Below are positions 43,066-52,414 of a stretch of 64,000 nt of DNA, piece by piece. Below the pieces are notes generated by a model. It did not search any database. It saw only the letters and a list, made by a program, of their open reading frames with translations, and had not been told where the DNA came from. Position 1 is the first letter of the stretch, and the number at the start of each line of letters is the position of its first letter. The DNA lies in assembly GCF_002192415.1 (NCBI RefSeq), contig NZ_CP021780.1, forward strand, positions 1,984,001 through 2,048,000, written 5' to 3'. Position numbers and translations under genes: made by a program. This DNA is from Paenibacillus donghaensis. GTDB taxonomy: Bacteria > Bacillota > Bacilli > Paenibacillales > Paenibacillaceae.

Positions 43066-43144
43066 GATGTGTAGCCTGCGGCCTTAACCTATCCTGCGCC
43101 GCAGCTCTACATAGGGAAAAAACCTTAACATCGGGGTGAGTCTT

Positions 43145-44752
43145 GTGAGAATCGGTAAACATACGCTGCGGCTGCAGACGACAATCAGCCTGATGATCTG
43201 CAGTGTACTGGCGGTGGTGCTGCTCGTTGTCTATATCATGCTTGGGCTGAAGGTAGCTACGCAAACGAAGGATTCGCTGGAGCAGCAGGCCGTGATGCTG
43301 GCCCGTACGATTTCCCGGACTCCGCTGGTGATTGAATCGCTTGAGGACACCCGTAACACTGCAGAGCTGCAGTCGTATGCCGAGGAGATGCAGAAGATTA
43401 ATGCGGTACAGTTTGTGGTCGTAATCGATATGAATGGCATCAGGTATACGCATCCTGATCTGGACAAGATCGGCGAGCACTTTACTGGCGGGGACGAACA
43501 GGCGGTGCTGGAAGGCCGGGAGAGTATTTCTGAAGCGAAGGGGTCGCTCGGTTCATCCGTGAGAGCGTTCTCTCCAGTGAGGGCAACGGATGGAACACAG
43601 GTCGGAGCGGTATCCGTAGGCATCTCGCTCAGCAGTGTGCAAACGGCCGTACAGGAGAATGAAGGCATTCTGTATTGGGGTATTCTGATAGGTTGCGCCA
43701 TGGGCGCGGCAGGCGCGCTGCTGCTGGCCCGCAAGATTAAGCGGATTATGTTCGGAATGGAGCCGTCCGCCATCGCCAAGCTGCTGGAGGAACGCAGCGC
43801 GATGCTGCAATCCGTCCGCGAGGGGATTATCGCTGTCGATCAACATTCGCGGATCACACTTGTCAATGCCGAGGCCAGGCGGTTGCTGGCGGATACAGGG
43901 ATGCAAGGCGAGCCGCTTAGCCAGTCGATTGCCGATATCTGGCCTTCGCTGCGCATGGAGACCGTGCTGGAGAGTGGAGAAGCCAGCCAGGATCTGGAAG
44001 TCGAGCTGGGAGGCATTACGTTGCTGATGAATGTGCTACCGGTGCGGGTCAGCGGCAAGGTGGAGGGGGCGATCGCTACGTTCCGCGACAAGACTGAGAT
44101 CAGCCTGCTGCTGGAACGACTGTCTGGCATCTCCCTGTACGCCGAGGCACTGCGCGCTCAGGCTCATGAATTCATGAACAAGCTGCATGTGATACTCGGC
44201 CTTACCCACATGCGCCGCTATGACCGGCTGGAGGAATACATAACCGGGACTGTGTCCAAGGTGCAGGAGGAGGTAGGCATGATGGTCCGCCAGGTGAGGG
44301 ACCCCGTGATGGCCGGATTCCTGCTGGGCAAGCTGAGTCGTGCAAGAGAAGCTGGCATTCGCCTGGTCGTGCTGGAGGATGGTATTCTGCCCGAGGCTGG
44401 TGATCCCGAGGTTTCGCGCGAGCTGATTACGATTGTTGGCAATCTGCTGGACAACGCCATGGAGGCCCCGGAGGGGGTAGCCGGCAAACGGATTCATATT
44501 GGATTTCAATACAAGGAAGGCGGACTTATAATAACGGTAAGCGATAATGGACGCGGGATGCCGAAGGGGGTCCAGCCTCATATCTTCAGCCAGGGGTATT
44601 CCACGAAGGGCAAGGACCGGGGGAGCGGACTCTATCTGGTTGAACGGAGTCTTCTGAAGACAGGAGGAACAATTATTTGTGAGACAGGTGAAGGCGAAGG
44701 AACAAGGTTTACGGTTAAGCTGCCATATCAGGTGAAGGGGGACAGCTTATGA
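43145..44752 (+). CDS. malK: sensor histidine kinase of the CitA/DcuS/MalK type
   Basis: This 535-residue kinase has an N-terminal membrane segment, an extracytoplasmic PAS-like (CitAP) sensor with FVVVIDMNGIRYTHPD, a second membrane segment near residues 175-195, a cytoplasmic PAS, the phosphorylation site region ALRAQAHEFMNKLHVILGL and the ATPase motifs NLLDNAMEA and GRGMP. Length and order match B. subtilis MalK (YufL), which senses malate. GTG 43145 is preferred; a GTG nine bases earlier is possible. It overlaps the response regulator gene by four bases. Confidence 0.85.
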   Translation: MRIGKHTLRLQTTISLMICSVLAVVLLVVYIMLGLKVATQTKDSLEQQAVMLARTISRTPLVIESLEDTRNTAELQSYAEEMQKINAVQFVVVIDMNGIRYTHPDLDKIGEHFTGGDEQAVLEGRESISEAKGSLGSSVRAFSPVRATDGTQVGAVSVGISLSSVQTAVQENEGILYWGILIGCAMGAAGALLLARKIKRIMFGMEPSAIAKLLEERSAMLQSVREGIIAVDQHSRITLVNAEARRLLADTGMQGEPLSQSIADIWPSLRMETVLESGEASQDLEVELGGITLLMNVLPVRVSGKVEGAIATFRDKTEISLLLERLSGISLYAEALRAQAHEFMNKLHVILGLTHMRRYDRLEEYITGTVSKVQEEVGMMVRQVRDPVMAGFLLGKLSRAREAGIRLVVLEDGILPEAGDPEVSRELITIVGNLLDNAMEAPEGVAGKRIHIGFQYKEGGLIITVSDNGRGMPKGVQPHIFSQGYSTKGKDRGSGLYLVERSLLKTGGTIICETGEGEGTRFTVKLPYQVKGDSL

Positions 44753-45459
44753 TTAGAGTGCTGATTGTGGAAGATGATCCGATGGTAGCCGAGATGAACC
44801 GCTTCTATCTGGAGCAGGTGGAAGGCTTCAAGTGGCAGGGCTGGGCCCGGTCTGCGGACGAAGCCATGGAAATGCTGCTGGAGAACGGTCCATATGAGCT
44901 GATCCTGCTAGATGTATACATGAAGGAAACGAACGGGCTTGAACTGCTGTCTGCCATCCGCCACCGGGAGCTTGGGGTCGATGTGGTTGTCATATCGGCG
45001 GCAAGCGACAAGGAGAGCATCCGCCACGCGTTGCAGAACGGCGCGGTAGACTATCTGATCAAGCCGTTTGAGTTCAACCGGTTTCGTGCGGCGCTTACCG
45101 CTTACCGGGAACGGCATAAGGTGTTCCGGCAGCAGGATTCGCTGGATCAGAGCGAGCTGGACAAGCTGTCCAGATTCCGCTGGGAGCAAGGCCCGTCACA
45201 GGAGTTATCCAAGGGCTTCACCAGGCGCACCCTGCAGACGGTCTGGAGAGCGGTCGAGTCCTGTCAGGCAGAGACATTCTCCACCGAGGATATTGCCACG
45301 GCAACCGGCATCTCCCGTGTTTCGGTCGGCAAGTATCTGGCTGAGCTGGCCGAGATGGGAGCATTGATCTGTGAATTGAATTACGGGGCGCTGGGCAGAC
45401 CAGTTCAGCGTTACAGGGTCTCGCCGCATGGCGGATCGGTCATATCGAAGTTTATATAA
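44749..45459 (+). CDS. malR: response regulator of the CitB/MalR type
   Basis: This 236-residue protein has a receiver domain with acidic residues EDD near the start, the phosphoacceptor Asp in LILLDVYMKETNG and the conserved lysine in LIKPFEFNRF. A C-terminal winged-helix follows (FSTEDIATATGISRVSVGKYLAELAEMGAL). Length equals B. subtilis MalR (YufM) within one residue. It should activate the maeN-like transporter gene that follows. A terminator separates the two genes. Confidence 0.88.
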   Translation: MIRVLIVEDDPMVAEMNRFYLEQVEGFKWQGWARSADEAMEMLLENGPYELILLDVYMKETNGLELLSAIRHRELGVDVVVISAASDKESIRHALQNGAVDYLIKPFEFNRFRAALTAYRERHKVFRQQDSLDQSELDKLSRFRWEQGPSQELSKGFTRRTLQTVWRAVESCQAETFSTEDIATATGISRVSVGKYLAELAEMGALICELNYGALGRPVQRYRVSPHGGSVISKFI

Positions 45460-45471
45460 CCCACAGATTAA

Positions 45472-45510
45472 GCCGTTTCCCCATTATTTATGAGGGGAAA
45501 CGGCTTTTTG
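45472..45510 (+). terminator. terminator after malR
   Basis: GCCGTTTCCCC pairs with GGGGAAACGGC around an 11-base loop and is followed by TTTTT. Confidence 0.9.
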
Positions 45511-45543
45511 GTTTTTTTAGTTTGATAACGCTTACTTTAATAA

Positions 45544-45602
45544 TTTACATAACTCAATCAATATTTACATAAAAACAAAAGCGCTTTCATTCTCGCTATA
45601 GT
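45544..45602 (+). promoter_or_regulatory. maeN control region: MalR-type direct repeats, cre-like site, promoter
   Basis: Two TTTACATAA direct repeats (45544-45552 and 45564-45572) are exactly 20 bases apart, as expected for a regulator binding one face of DNA. A cre-like palindrome AAAAGCGCTTTCA (about 45577-45589) suggests CcpA control. TATAGT (45597-45602) is a good -10, while no good -35 is seen, which suits an activator-dependent promoter. Confidence 0.6.
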
Positions 45603-45634
45603 AAGGGTGTAAACGAGATAAGGAGGTAGCAAAC

Positions 45635-46981
45635 ATGCAAAAAGCAGTATCATCACCGATTCCCCAAGGGAATGTCCTTCCCCTCCCGGAAAAGGCCGGA
45701 TTCCTAAAAAGACTGACTCAAATCAAGGTGGGGGTCATTCCGCTTCCCCTGTATGTCATCCTGGCATTGATCATTTACGGCGCTGCAGTTACAGGAAATC
45801 TGCCGAACGACATGATCGGAGGATTCGCCGTCATTATGATCCTCGGCATGCTGCTGAGCGATATCGGCTTCAAAATGCCACTGCTCAAAAATATCGGCGG
45901 ACCGGCTATTCTGGCCCTGATGGTGCCCTCGTTCCTGGTCTTCTGGAATGTGCTCAGCCCTTCGGCGATGGATTCCGTCAAGACGCTGATGAAGACCTCG
46001 AACTTCCTGTATCTGTACATCTCCTGTCTGGTTGCAGGCAGTATCCTGGGGATGAACCGCAAGACCTTGATTAACGGGGTTGTCAAAATCTTCATTCCAA
46101 TGGTAGTCGGCACCATAGCCGCTGTAGGCGCAGGGATTGCAGTTGGAACTATGCTTGGCTACACCGTGCATCACACGATCTTTTACATTATTGTTCCGAT
46201 CATCTGCGGAGGTATTGGTGAGGGCATCCTGCCTCTGTCGATTGCTTACTCGCAAATTGTCGGCGGTGAATCCGGTGCGTTCGTAGCCCAGATGATTCCG
46301 GCAGCCATTATCGGCAATATCGTAGCCATCATCGGTGCGGGACTGCTGAAGAAGCTCGGCGACAAGAGACCCGCACTGTCCGGCAACGGCTTGCTGGTCA
46401 AGGAGAAGGACGGCGAGAAGCTCGGAGGCGGAAGCTATGAGGATAAGCCTGTAGTGTTCACATTAATGGGAGGCGGGCTGCTGCTTGCTTGCGGATTATT
46501 TATCTTCGGTTCCCTCGCTTCCAGCGTAGTTGGCATTCCCGGTCCGATCCTGATGATTTTTGCCGCTGCACTCATTAAATGCTTCAAAGCGATGCCGGAG
46601 AAAATCGAGCAGGGTGCGTTTCACCTGTACAAATTCGTATCTTCCAGCTTGACCTGGCCACTGATGGTGGGTCTGGGCATGCTCTATGTGCCACTGAATG
46701 ACGTAGCTGCAATCATCTCTGTGCCTTATATTCTGACCTGCACCGCTGTCATCGTGGCCATGATTATTTCTGGCTTCTATGTCGGCAAAATGATCCGGAT
46801 GTATCCGGTAGAAGCCGCTATTGTAACAGGCTGCCGCGGCGGATTGGGCGGAACGGGCGATGTGGCCATTCTGTCGGCTTCGAACCGTATGGAGTTAATG
46901 CCTTTTGCCCAAATCTCAACCCGGATTGGCGGAGCGTGTACCGTGATTCTGGCCACCCTCCTGCTGCAGATGTGGCATTAA
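45635..46981 (+). CDS. maeN: 2-hydroxycarboxylate transporter (malate/citrate symporter)
   Basis: This 448-residue membrane protein has the two GGxG re-entrant motifs of the 2HCT family (CGGIGEGILPLSIAYS and CRGGLGGTGDVAILSAS), in opposed halves of the protein. Its length equals that of B. subtilis MaeN, a sodium-malate symporter. It lies directly after the malKR-like pair, with candidate regulator sites in its promoter, and 15 bases before a malic enzyme gene. Uptake of malate with sodium is the best call; citrate remains possible. Confidence 0.87.
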   Translation: MQKAVSSPIPQGNVLPLPEKAGFLKRLTQIKVGVIPLPLYVILALIIYGAAVTGNLPNDMIGGFAVIMILGMLLSDIGFKMPLLKNIGGPAILALMVPSFLVFWNVLSPSAMDSVKTLMKTSNFLYLYISCLVAGSILGMNRKTLINGVVKIFIPMVVGTIAAVGAGIAVGTMLGYTVHHTIFYIIVPIICGGIGEGILPLSIAYSQIVGGESGAFVAQMIPAAIIGNIVAIIGAGLLKKLGDKRPALSGNGLLVKEKDGEKLGGGSYEDKPVVFTLMGGGLLLACGLFIFGSLASSVVGIPGPILMIFAAALIKCFKAMPEKIEQGAFHLYKFVSSSLTWPLMVGLGMLYVPLNDVAAIISVPYILTCTAVIVAMIISGFYVGKMIRMYPVEAAIVTGCRGGLGGTGDVAILSASNRMELMPFAQISTRIGGACTVILATLLLQMWH

Positions 46982-46996
46982 GGGAGGTGGGGAGGA

Positions 46997-48424
46997 ATGA
47001 CTGCTGCAGACCTGAAGCAGGTTAGCCTGAGGATGCGGATTCAGTATCCGCTTGCCGGAAGTTATCTGGGAGACATGTTACGGCTGATCGAATGCTACGG
47101 CGGCGATATTTCAGAGGTCCGGCATGTTGCAGCAACGGGGTCAGAGCTGGCTCAAGACATTGTGTTCAAGGCTTCTGACGCTACAGGCAGAAAGCTGATC
47201 GAGATTAACGCTCAACAATTGACTGGAGGGATAGTAATGACAATGATCGATGAAGTAATGCAGCTGCACCTTGGCGGGAAGCTGACAACCGGTCTGAAGA
47301 ATGAGATTCTATCGATGGAGGATCTGTCCAAGGTCTACACACCGGGAGTAGCACGGGTCTGCCAGGCCATTGCGGCCAATGAAGATGCGGCTTATGAGTA
47401 TACGATCAAAAAAAATACGGTAGCCGTGGTAAGTGACGGAACGGCGGTACTGGGTCTGGGCGATATCGGGCCTAAGGCAGCTATGCCGGTCATGGAAGGC
47501 AAAGCGGCGTTGTTCAAACAATTCGCCGGTGTGGATGCGTTCCCGATCTGTCTGGATACCAAGGACACAGAAGAGATTATTGCGATTGTGAAGGCGCTCG
47601 CGCCTGCTTTTGGCGGCATTAACCTGGAGGATATTGCTTCGCCACGTTGCTTCGAGATTGAAGCCCGGCTGAAGCAGGAGCTGGACATTCCAGTCTTCCA
47701 TGACGACCAGCACGGAACAGCGATCGTGGTGCTTGCGGGCATTCTAAACGCACTGAAGGTATGCGGCAAGGACATCAAGGATGTGAAGATCGTGGTGAAT
47801 GGAGTCGGAGCGGCCGGAATTGCCGTATCCAAAATGCTGCTGCATGCCGGAGCCGTCAATTTGATCGGTGTCGACCGTAGAGGGGCGATTAACCGTCTGG
47901 AGGTATATGACAAATCGCATTGGACGGAATTCTCGCTGATCTCGAACCCGTTTACAGAAGCAGGTTCGCTGTCTGAGGTGATTAAGGGGGCAGACGTATT
48001 TATCGGATTGTCGGCGCCGAATATTTTACAGCTGAGTGATGTGAAAAGCATGGCCAAGGACCCGATCATCTTCGCCATGGCGAATCCTACGCCCGAGATT
48101 GATCCGGAACTTGCCGCTCCGTTTGTTAGAGTAATGGCGACCGGACGTTCGGATTTCCCGAACCAGATCAACAATGTATTATGCTTCCCTGGCATCTTCA
48201 GAGGGGCGCTGGACTGCGGAGCGACCGATATTACCGAGGATATGAAACTGGCGGCGGCCCGGGCGATTTCCTCGGTGATCGAGGAGAGCGAGCTTAGCGA
48301 GACGAATATTATCCCGAACGCTTTTGACCCTAGAGTGGTGGAGCGCATTCGTGAAGCGGTCATCCGTGCAGCGGTGGACAATGGTGTAGCCAGATATCCC
48401 GGTCTGCTGCTGGGAAGCAAATAG
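46997..48424 (+). CDS. NAD(P)-dependent malic enzyme with ACT-like N-terminus
   Basis: This 475-residue enzyme has an extra N-terminal domain of about 75 residues resembling an ACT fold (MRIQYPLAGSYLGDMLRLIE), then the malic enzyme domains: VYTPGVARVCQAI, the metal site in FHDDQHGTAIVVLAG, the nucleotide turn NGVGAAGIAV and SGL/IFAMANPTPEI motifs. It converts malate to pyruvate and CO2. GGGGAGGA precedes the ATG, 15 bases after the maeN stop, so the two are co-transcribed. A paralogue lies at 60400. The cofactor (NAD or NADP) cannot be assigned. Confidence 0.9.
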   Translation: MTAADLKQVSLRMRIQYPLAGSYLGDMLRLIECYGGDISEVRHVAATGSELAQDIVFKASDATGRKLIEINAQQLTGGIVMTMIDEVMQLHLGGKLTTGLKNEILSMEDLSKVYTPGVARVCQAIAANEDAAYEYTIKKNTVAVVSDGTAVLGLGDIGPKAAMPVMEGKAALFKQFAGVDAFPICLDTKDTEEIIAIVKALAPAFGGINLEDIASPRCFEIEARLKQELDIPVFHDDQHGTAIVVLAGILNALKVCGKDIKDVKIVVNGVGAAGIAVSKMLLHAGAVNLIGVDRRGAINRLEVYDKSHWTEFSLISNPFTEAGSLSEVIKGADVFIGLSAPNILQLSDVKSMAKDPIIFAMANPTPEIDPELAAPFVRVMATGRSDFPNQINNVLCFPGIFRGALDCGATDITEDMKLAAARAISSVIEESELSETNIIPNAFDPRVVERIREAVIRAAVDNGVARYPGLLLGSK

Positions 48425-48551
48425 AGATTGATAAATAAAGATAGATAACCACAGATAAACAGAGATGAACAGAGATAGATAAACAGAGATACAAGCAACA
48501 GTTCAAGACTGGATGATGTCGGCGATTAAATTCATATCATCCTATATAAGA

Positions 48552-48638
48552 TGAACTTAAGAATGGGACAGTAGAGTTGCCAGAAAGTCTGATATACAGG
48601 GCTTCCTGGCAACTCCATTTATAACATTCTTAAGTTCA
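48552..48638. repeat. nested perfect palindrome upstream of ppdK
   Basis: Outer arms TGAACTTAAGAATG (48552-48565) and CATTCTTAAGTTCA (48625-48638) enclose inner arms GAGTTGCCAG (48574-48583) and CTGGCAACTC (48606-48615). The element ends 37 bases before the ppdK start. It could be a small MITE or a structured leader. The AT-rich region 48425-48490 has short imperfect repeats of ACAGAGATAGATAA. Confidence 0.7.
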
Positions 48639-48675
48639 CGTTCTATAAATCCAATTTATGATGGAGGGGCAGCCT

Positions 48676-51369
48676 ATGAGCGCAGTGAAAAGAGTATATC
48701 GTTTTGAAGAGGGAAATTGCGACATGGGGACATTGCTTGGAGGCAAAGGCGCCAATCTGGCAGAAATGACACGGCTGGGCTTACCAATTCCTCCAGGCTT
48801 CACCCTGACAACAGAGGTGTGCCGGGCGTTCCATCAAGCAGGCGGCCAGCTTACAGACGATATATTTGCGGAGATTTGTGCTGCCTTGAAGGTTTTGGAG
48901 ACCAGCAAACAAACGTTTTTTGGTGATGAAGACAATCCGCTGCTGGTGTCTGTGCGCTCCGGCTCGGTATCGTCGATGCCCGGGATGATGGATACCATCC
49001 TGAATCTGGGCTTGAATGACTTCACGATCCAGGGTCTCGCCAAGCAGACGGGCAACGAAGGTTTCGCCTATGATTGCTACCGCAGATTCATTCAGATGTT
49101 CGGTGAGATTGTGCTAGGGATACCCGCTCTGCATTTCGACAAGCATCTGGAACAGCTCAAGGAGCAGAAGGGCCGGGAGAACGACCAGGAGGTCACGGCC
49201 GAGGAATGGAAGCAGTTGGTGCTGCGATACCACTGGCTTGTGGAAGAGCAGAGCGGCAAGGCGTTTCCACAGGATGTGTACGTACAGCTCAGAATGGCGG
49301 TCTGTGCCGTACTGCGCAGCTGGAACAATACCCGGGCGAAGGTGTACCGGAAGCTGTACCAGATCCCGGATGAGCAGGGGACAGCGGTCAACGTGCAGGC
49401 TATGGTCTTCGGCAACAAGGGGGATAACTGCGGAACGGGAGTGCTGTTCACGCGCAATCCTTCCAGTGGAGCCAAAGAGCTGTACGGCGAATATCTGATC
49501 AATGCCCAAGGTGAGGATGTGGTGGCTGGCGTGCGTACGCCGCGCAGTCTGAGTGAGCTGGGTGAAGAAATGCCGGAGGTGTATGCGGAGCTGAGCCGGG
49601 TTGCCGGGCAACTGGAACAACATTACAGAGATATGCAGGATGTAGAGTTCACTGTGGAGAACGGGAAGTTGTTCCTGCTGCAGACCCGCAGCGGCAAACG
49701 GACAGCGCAGGCGGCTGTCAACATCGCCGTTGCTCTGGTGGAGGAAGGTCTGATTACGAAGCAGGAGGCGGTCAGCCGAATCGAAGCCGGGCATCTGGAT
49801 CAATTGCTGCACCGTTCCATCGAAGGACCGGAGGGTCTCAGAGTGATTGCGGCCGGACTGCCCGCTTCTCCGGGGGCGGCGACCGGCGCTGTGGTGCTGG
49901 ATGCCGATACGGCCGAGGAATGGGCCAAGGCCGGTACCAGAACCATTCTCGTCAGCTCCGAAACCTCGCCGGAGGATATCCATGGCATCCTAGCCGCCGA
50001 AGGGGTGCTTACCAGCCGGGGCGGTATGACCAGCCATGCCGCTGTTGTAGCGAGAGGCATGGGCAAGCCGTGCATCTGCGGCTGTGACGGGCTGGCCATC
50101 GACCGTGAGCAAGGGACCATTACCCTCGGCGAGCATACGCTGCGCCAAGGGGATGTGATCTCCCTTGACGGCACCTCCGGCCAGGTATACCTGGGCAGCG
50201 TTTCGCTCAGCGATCCGGTCGTTTCGCCCGGACTGCTGAAGCTGCTGCAATACGCCGACGAGTTCCGTGAGCTGTCGATCTACACCAATGCCGATACTCC
50301 GGCAGACGCTGCCAAGGCGCGGGAATGGGGGGCGGAGGGGATCGGGCTGTGCCGGACGGAGCATATGTTCTTCTCCGATACGCGGCTGCCTATTGTACAG
50401 GCGATGATTCTGGCGGAGACCAAGGAAGAGCGAATTCATCAGCTGGGCAAAATTCTGCCGATGCAGCAATCCGATTTCGAGGAGATGTTCCGGGTGATGC
50501 ATGGCTTGCCCGTAACGATTCGTCTGCTGGACCCGCCGCTCCATGAATTCCTGCCTAACCTCGAGCAGATCGTGGAACAATACCGTGCTGCAGTGGCGGA
50601 GGGCAGCGATAAGGAAGAGGTGCAGCGGCTGAAGCGGCTCATGGCCAAGGTACGTTCGCTCCAGGAGAGCAACCCGATGCTGGGTCTGCGCGGCTGCCGC
50701 CTCGGGTTGATGTTCCCGGAAATTTACGATATGCAGATTGAAGCGATTTTTCGCGCGGCGGCAACGGTGGTCCGCGAACGACTGGAGGTACGTCCCGAGA
50801 TCATGATTCCGCTTGTCGGCCATCCCGATGAACTGAAGGCGATGCGGGCGCTGGTGGATGAGGTTGCCAGCCAGGTCCTGTCGGAAGAGATGAAGCATTT
50901 CAAATATCGGGTCGGTACAATGATTGAAGTGCCAAGAGCGGCAATAGTCGCCGATGCCATTGCGGAACATGCCGATTTCTTCTCCTTCGGCACCAATGAT
51001 CTGACACAGATGACCTTCGGCTACAGTCGTGATGATGCGGAAGGCAAATTCCTGAACGGGTATCTGGAGAAACGGGTTCTTCAGGATAATCCATTCCAGG
51101 TGCTGGATGAAGAAGGCGTGGGTGTATTGATCCAGTGGGCTGTGGATAAAGGCAAAGCCCGCAAGTTCTTCCTGAAGACCGGACTGTGCGGCGAGCATGG
51201 AGGCGATATGCGCTCGATTTCATTCTGCCAGCAGATTGGGCTGGACTACGTCAGCTGTTCCCCGTACCGGATTCCGTATGCCCGGATTTCGGCAGCCAAG
51301 GCGGCACTGATTTGGCCTCGTAGAAAGCAGGCATTTGCCAGCTTGCCGGAGGAGAGTCCATCGCTGTAA
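48676..51369 (+). CDS. ppdK: pyruvate, phosphate dikinase
   Basis: This 897-residue enzyme has the N-terminal ATP-grasp nucleotide domain (GTLLGGKGANLAEMTRLGLP and VSVRSGSVSSMPGMMDT), the swivelling histidine domain (LTSRGGMTSHAAVVARGMGK) and the C-terminal PEP barrel (GLCRTEHMFF, GTMIEVPRAAIVAD, FGTNDLTQMTFG, TGLCGEHGGD). It interconverts pyruvate, ATP and phosphate with phosphoenolpyruvate, AMP and pyrophosphate. GGAGGGG precedes the ATG at 48676. The gene for its regulatory protein follows. Together with malic enzyme it offers a malate-to-PEP route. Confidence 0.95.
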   Translation: MSAVKRVYRFEEGNCDMGTLLGGKGANLAEMTRLGLPIPPGFTLTTEVCRAFHQAGGQLTDDIFAEICAALKVLETSKQTFFGDEDNPLLVSVRSGSVSSMPGMMDTILNLGLNDFTIQGLAKQTGNEGFAYDCYRRFIQMFGEIVLGIPALHFDKHLEQLKEQKGRENDQEVTAEEWKQLVLRYHWLVEEQSGKAFPQDVYVQLRMAVCAVLRSWNNTRAKVYRKLYQIPDEQGTAVNVQAMVFGNKGDNCGTGVLFTRNPSSGAKELYGEYLINAQGEDVVAGVRTPRSLSELGEEMPEVYAELSRVAGQLEQHYRDMQDVEFTVENGKLFLLQTRSGKRTAQAAVNIAVALVEEGLITKQEAVSRIEAGHLDQLLHRSIEGPEGLRVIAAGLPASPGAATGAVVLDADTAEEWAKAGTRTILVSSETSPEDIHGILAAEGVLTSRGGMTSHAAVVARGMGKPCICGCDGLAIDREQGTITLGEHTLRQGDVISLDGTSGQVYLGSVSLSDPVVSPGLLKLLQYADEFRELSIYTNADTPADAAKAREWGAEGIGLCRTEHMFFSDTRLPIVQAMILAETKEERIHQLGKILPMQQSDFEEMFRVMHGLPVTIRLLDPPLHEFLPNLEQIVEQYRAAVAEGSDKEEVQRLKRLMAKVRSLQESNPMLGLRGCRLGLMFPEIYDMQIEAIFRAAATVVRERLEVRPEIMIPLVGHPDELKAMRALVDEVASQVLSEEMKHFKYRVGTMIEVPRAAIVADAIAEHADFFSFGTNDLTQMTFGYSRDDAEGKFLNGYLEKRVLQDNPFQVLDEEGVGVLIQWAVDKGKARKFFLKTGLCGEHGGDMRSISFCQQIGLDYVSCSPYRIPYARISAAKAALIWPRRKQAFASLPEESPSL

Positions 51370-51403
51370 ATTGTCGGGCTATACGGTGAGAGGGGTTATC
51401 AGG

Positions 51404-52198
51404 GTGACGGAGAAGCATGTATTTATCTGCTCGGATTCAATTGGAGAGACGGCAGAAGCGGTGGCCGGTGCAGCGATCCGGCAATTTAATCTGGAAACGG
51501 TGGCGGTCCGGCCATTTCGGCGGATAACTAGCGTGCGGGAGATAGCTGACATCGTTGAACTGGCGCATAGGCAGCAGTCGGTTATCGTGTACACCCTCGT
51601 CCAGCAGGAACTGCGCGAGGCCATCGCCAGGCACAGCCTGAAGCTGGGCGTTGCGATCGTAGACGTGATGGGTCCTGTCATTACCGCGTTCAGCCAATCA
51701 TTCCATCATGTTCCGCTTCAGCAGCCAGGGCGTCATAACGATCTGGATGACCATTATTACCGCCGGATTGAAGCGATCGAATTCGCGGTTAAATATGACG
51801 ACGGGCGGGACGGGCGCGGGATTGGCCTAGCCGACCTGGTGCTCGTCGGCGTCTCGCGCACCTCCAAGACGCCGCTCAGCATGTATATGGCTTACAAGGG
51901 CATCAAGGTAGCCAACTGCCCCTTGACCCCGGAAGTCCCGCCGCCGCCCGAGCTGCTGCAGGTTCCGCGCAATCGGATCTTCGGCTTGACAATGGATATG
52001 GAGGCGCTGATCAAGATCCGTACCGAACGGCTCCGCGCGCTGGGGCTGACAACCAGTGCAGGGTATGCTTCCGAGCTGCAGGTGCTGGAGGAATACAGCT
52101 ACGCCGAGGAGCTGATGAAGAAGCTAGGCTGCAAGATTATAGACGTCACGAACCAATCCATTGAGGAGTCCGCCGGACTAATCCTGGATTGCTTGTGA
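51404..52198 (+). CDS. pyruvate, phosphate dikinase regulatory protein (DUF299/PDRP)
   Basis: This 264-residue protein has the DUF299 pattern: CSDSIGETAEAVAGAAIRQF, FHHVPLQQPGRHNDLDDHYY, the P-loop GVSRTSKTPLSMYMAYKG and TSAGYASELQVLEEYSYAEEL. PDRP proteins both inactivate the dikinase by ADP-dependent phosphorylation and reactivate it by phosphorolysis. It starts at GTG 51404 after AGAGGGG, 34 bases past the ppdK stop, so the pair is one unit. A strong terminator follows. Confidence 0.9.
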   Translation: MTEKHVFICSDSIGETAEAVAGAAIRQFNLETVAVRPFRRITSVREIADIVELAHRQQSVIVYTLVQQELREAIARHSLKLGVAIVDVMGPVITAFSQSFHHVPLQQPGRHNDLDDHYYRRIEAIEFAVKYDDGRDGRGIGLADLVLVGVSRTSKTPLSMYMAYKGIKVANCPLTPEVPPPPELLQVPRNRIFGLTMDMEALIKIRTERLRALGLTTSAGYASELQVLEEYSYAEELMKKLGCKIIDVTNQSIEESAGLILDCL

Positions 52199-52209
52199 GA
52201 GGCTGTCTG

Positions 52210-52240
52210 CAGAAGAGGACCGCTATGCGGTCCTCTTCTG
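52210..52240 (+). terminator. terminator of the ppdK operon
   Basis: CAGAAGAGGACCG and CGGTCCTCTTCTG form a perfect 13-base stem with a five-base loop. There is no long T run; hairpin repeat copy E starts immediately after, so insertion may have displaced it. Confidence 0.7.
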
Positions 52241-52242
52241 CA

Positions 52243-52335
52243 TATATAAGAAAGTTAACACCTGAATCTTTATCCTTCTATTTCCCGCAGAAACGGTTGT
52301 CGTCCCTAAAAGGACGGCAAAGCCGTTTCTACTTG
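52243..52335. repeat. dispersed hairpin repeat, copy E (short, diverged)
   Basis: ATATAAGAAAG start, TTTATCCTTCTATTTCCCGC, arm AGAAACGG and closing arm GACGGCAAAGCCGTTTCTAC. The middle is replaced by a short GTCGTCCCTAAAAGGACGGC hairpin. Confidence 0.8.
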
Positions 52336-52414
52336 TGTCTTATACATAATTTTCATCGGTTAAGGGAAGAATTGCGTGGTAAGCCAGGTTATTCCTTAAA
52401 GGAGGATGGATTGT

